Shown here: one piece after another, positions 21,733 to 22,070 of the stretch | Layout: the number at the start of each line of letters is the position of its first letter | How positions within the stretch are numbered: the stretch's first letter is position 1 | Assembly (NCBI GenBank): GCA_011620505.1 | Contig: WOZA01000168.1 | Location: 1-22,070, forward strand | Direction of reading: 5' to 3' | DNA from: Anaerolineaceae bacterium | GTDB taxonomy: Bacteria > Chloroflexota > Anaerolineae > Anaerolineales > Anaerolineaceae | DNA: 22,070 nucleotides | Made by a program: the position numbers and the translations under genes | Notes under the pieces: generated by a model | Told to the model about the DNA's origin: nothing | The model's input: the letters and a program-made list of their open reading frames with translations, nothing else | Database searches by the model: none

Positions 21733-22070
21733 CTATTACTCCTTATTTGATTTAGTTAAGGATATGGCGAAATAGTTTTGCTTTTTGGAAAATATTACGA
21801 CCAGCTCTCCACATAACCAGTCTGATATGTCCGAAAAGCTAACCGATCAAGCGGGCGGATCTTTATGCTCACTTATTTCGATGTTATCATCTGCAAAAAA
21901 AACTGTCAAGGAAATTTTTCACAATTGCTGAAAAAAGGTTAGTAATGGCTATGTGTCAATTATTAGATGTGTTGCGCCGTGAAGATGCGCTATAAGCGGT
22001 CTCCTGGCTTTGCGAGGTAGTTGACCGTCAGGTCTCCATTCATTTCTTACATGACAATTCAGATTTCGCG
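21733..22070. other. Gene-free stretch upstream of the ABC operon
   Basis: These 338 bases hold the ABC promoter (21881-21909), a 140-nt leader with the AAGGAG site at 21739-21744, and beyond 21910 an AT-rich tract followed by roughly 100 bases of mixed composition. I see no riboswitch consensus in the leader and no convincing gene at the window end. A 16-codon plus-strand frame at 21945-21995 is too short to call. Confidence 0.5.
21881..21909 (-). promoter_or_regulatory. Promoter of the ABC transporter operon
   Basis: On the minus strand TTGACA (21909-21904) and TAACAT (21886-21881) are 17 bases apart, and TGA directly before the -10 box adds an extended -10 element. The spacer contains eight consecutive T. 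Transcription should start near 21874, giving a leader of about 140 nt before the binding protein ATG. Confidence 0.72.

Noticed and set aside
21945..21995. 16-codon plus-strand frame MAMCQLLDVLRREDAL
   Set aside because: It is too short, with no family match. A resemblance to the start of some transposase ORFs crossed my mind but cannot be supported; no inverted repeats or further transposase sequence are present.

Overview
The window looks like an ordinary chromosomal segment of an anaerobic or facultative bacterium, with strong sigma-70-type promoters and Shine-Dalgarno sites on most genes. The protein sequences (SigA-type RpoD, zinc-type L31, PPDK, an Slt-type transglycosylase lipoprotein, a UPF0309-like SIS protein, a DUF2007-ArsC fusion) remind me most of Chloroflexota, class Anaerolineae. 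This is an impression from sequence style, not a search result. No tRNA, rRNA, CRISPR array, insertion sequence or phage gene was recognised.

Layout. (1) 1-1293, plus strand: a perfect TTGACA-N17-TATAAT promoter drives rplU-rpmA-rpmE and ends in a strong terminator. The L31 protein carries an extra C-terminal domain resembling the C-terminal domain of RNA polymerase alpha. (2) 1304-5221, plus strand: a second promoter precedes a tightly packed set: thymidine kinase, hypoxanthine phosphoribosyltransferase, CCA-adding-type nucleotidyltransferase, an alpha/beta hydrolase and a nitroreductase. (3) 5222-8342: a hairpin-rich intergenic stretch, then pyruvate phosphate dikinase and a bidirectional terminator. 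(4) 8391-10868, minus strand: a TPR-rich lytic transglycosylase lipoprotein whose promoter sits so close to its ATG that the mRNA is probably leaderless. A SIS-domain protein (11023-11772) is transcribed divergently. (5) 11831-14894, minus strand: rpoD, an acidic hypothetical protein, ndk and a DUF2007-arsenate-reductase fusion, in one close-packed operon. (6) 15131-21732, minus strand: a four-gene ABC importer made of a DUF3798-type binding lipoprotein, a double ATPase and two permeases. Its promoter lies near 21881-21909 and a hairpin terminator lies at 15066-15095.

The most unusual items are the L31-alphaCTD-like fusion and the binding protein, which contains two DNA-identical 1044-bp copies of its ligand-binding domain in one reading frame. 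Next are the DUF2007-ArsC fusion, the likely leaderless transglycosylase mRNA, and one ABC permease with about 110 extra hydrophobic residues. The ABC substrate cannot be deduced from the sequence.
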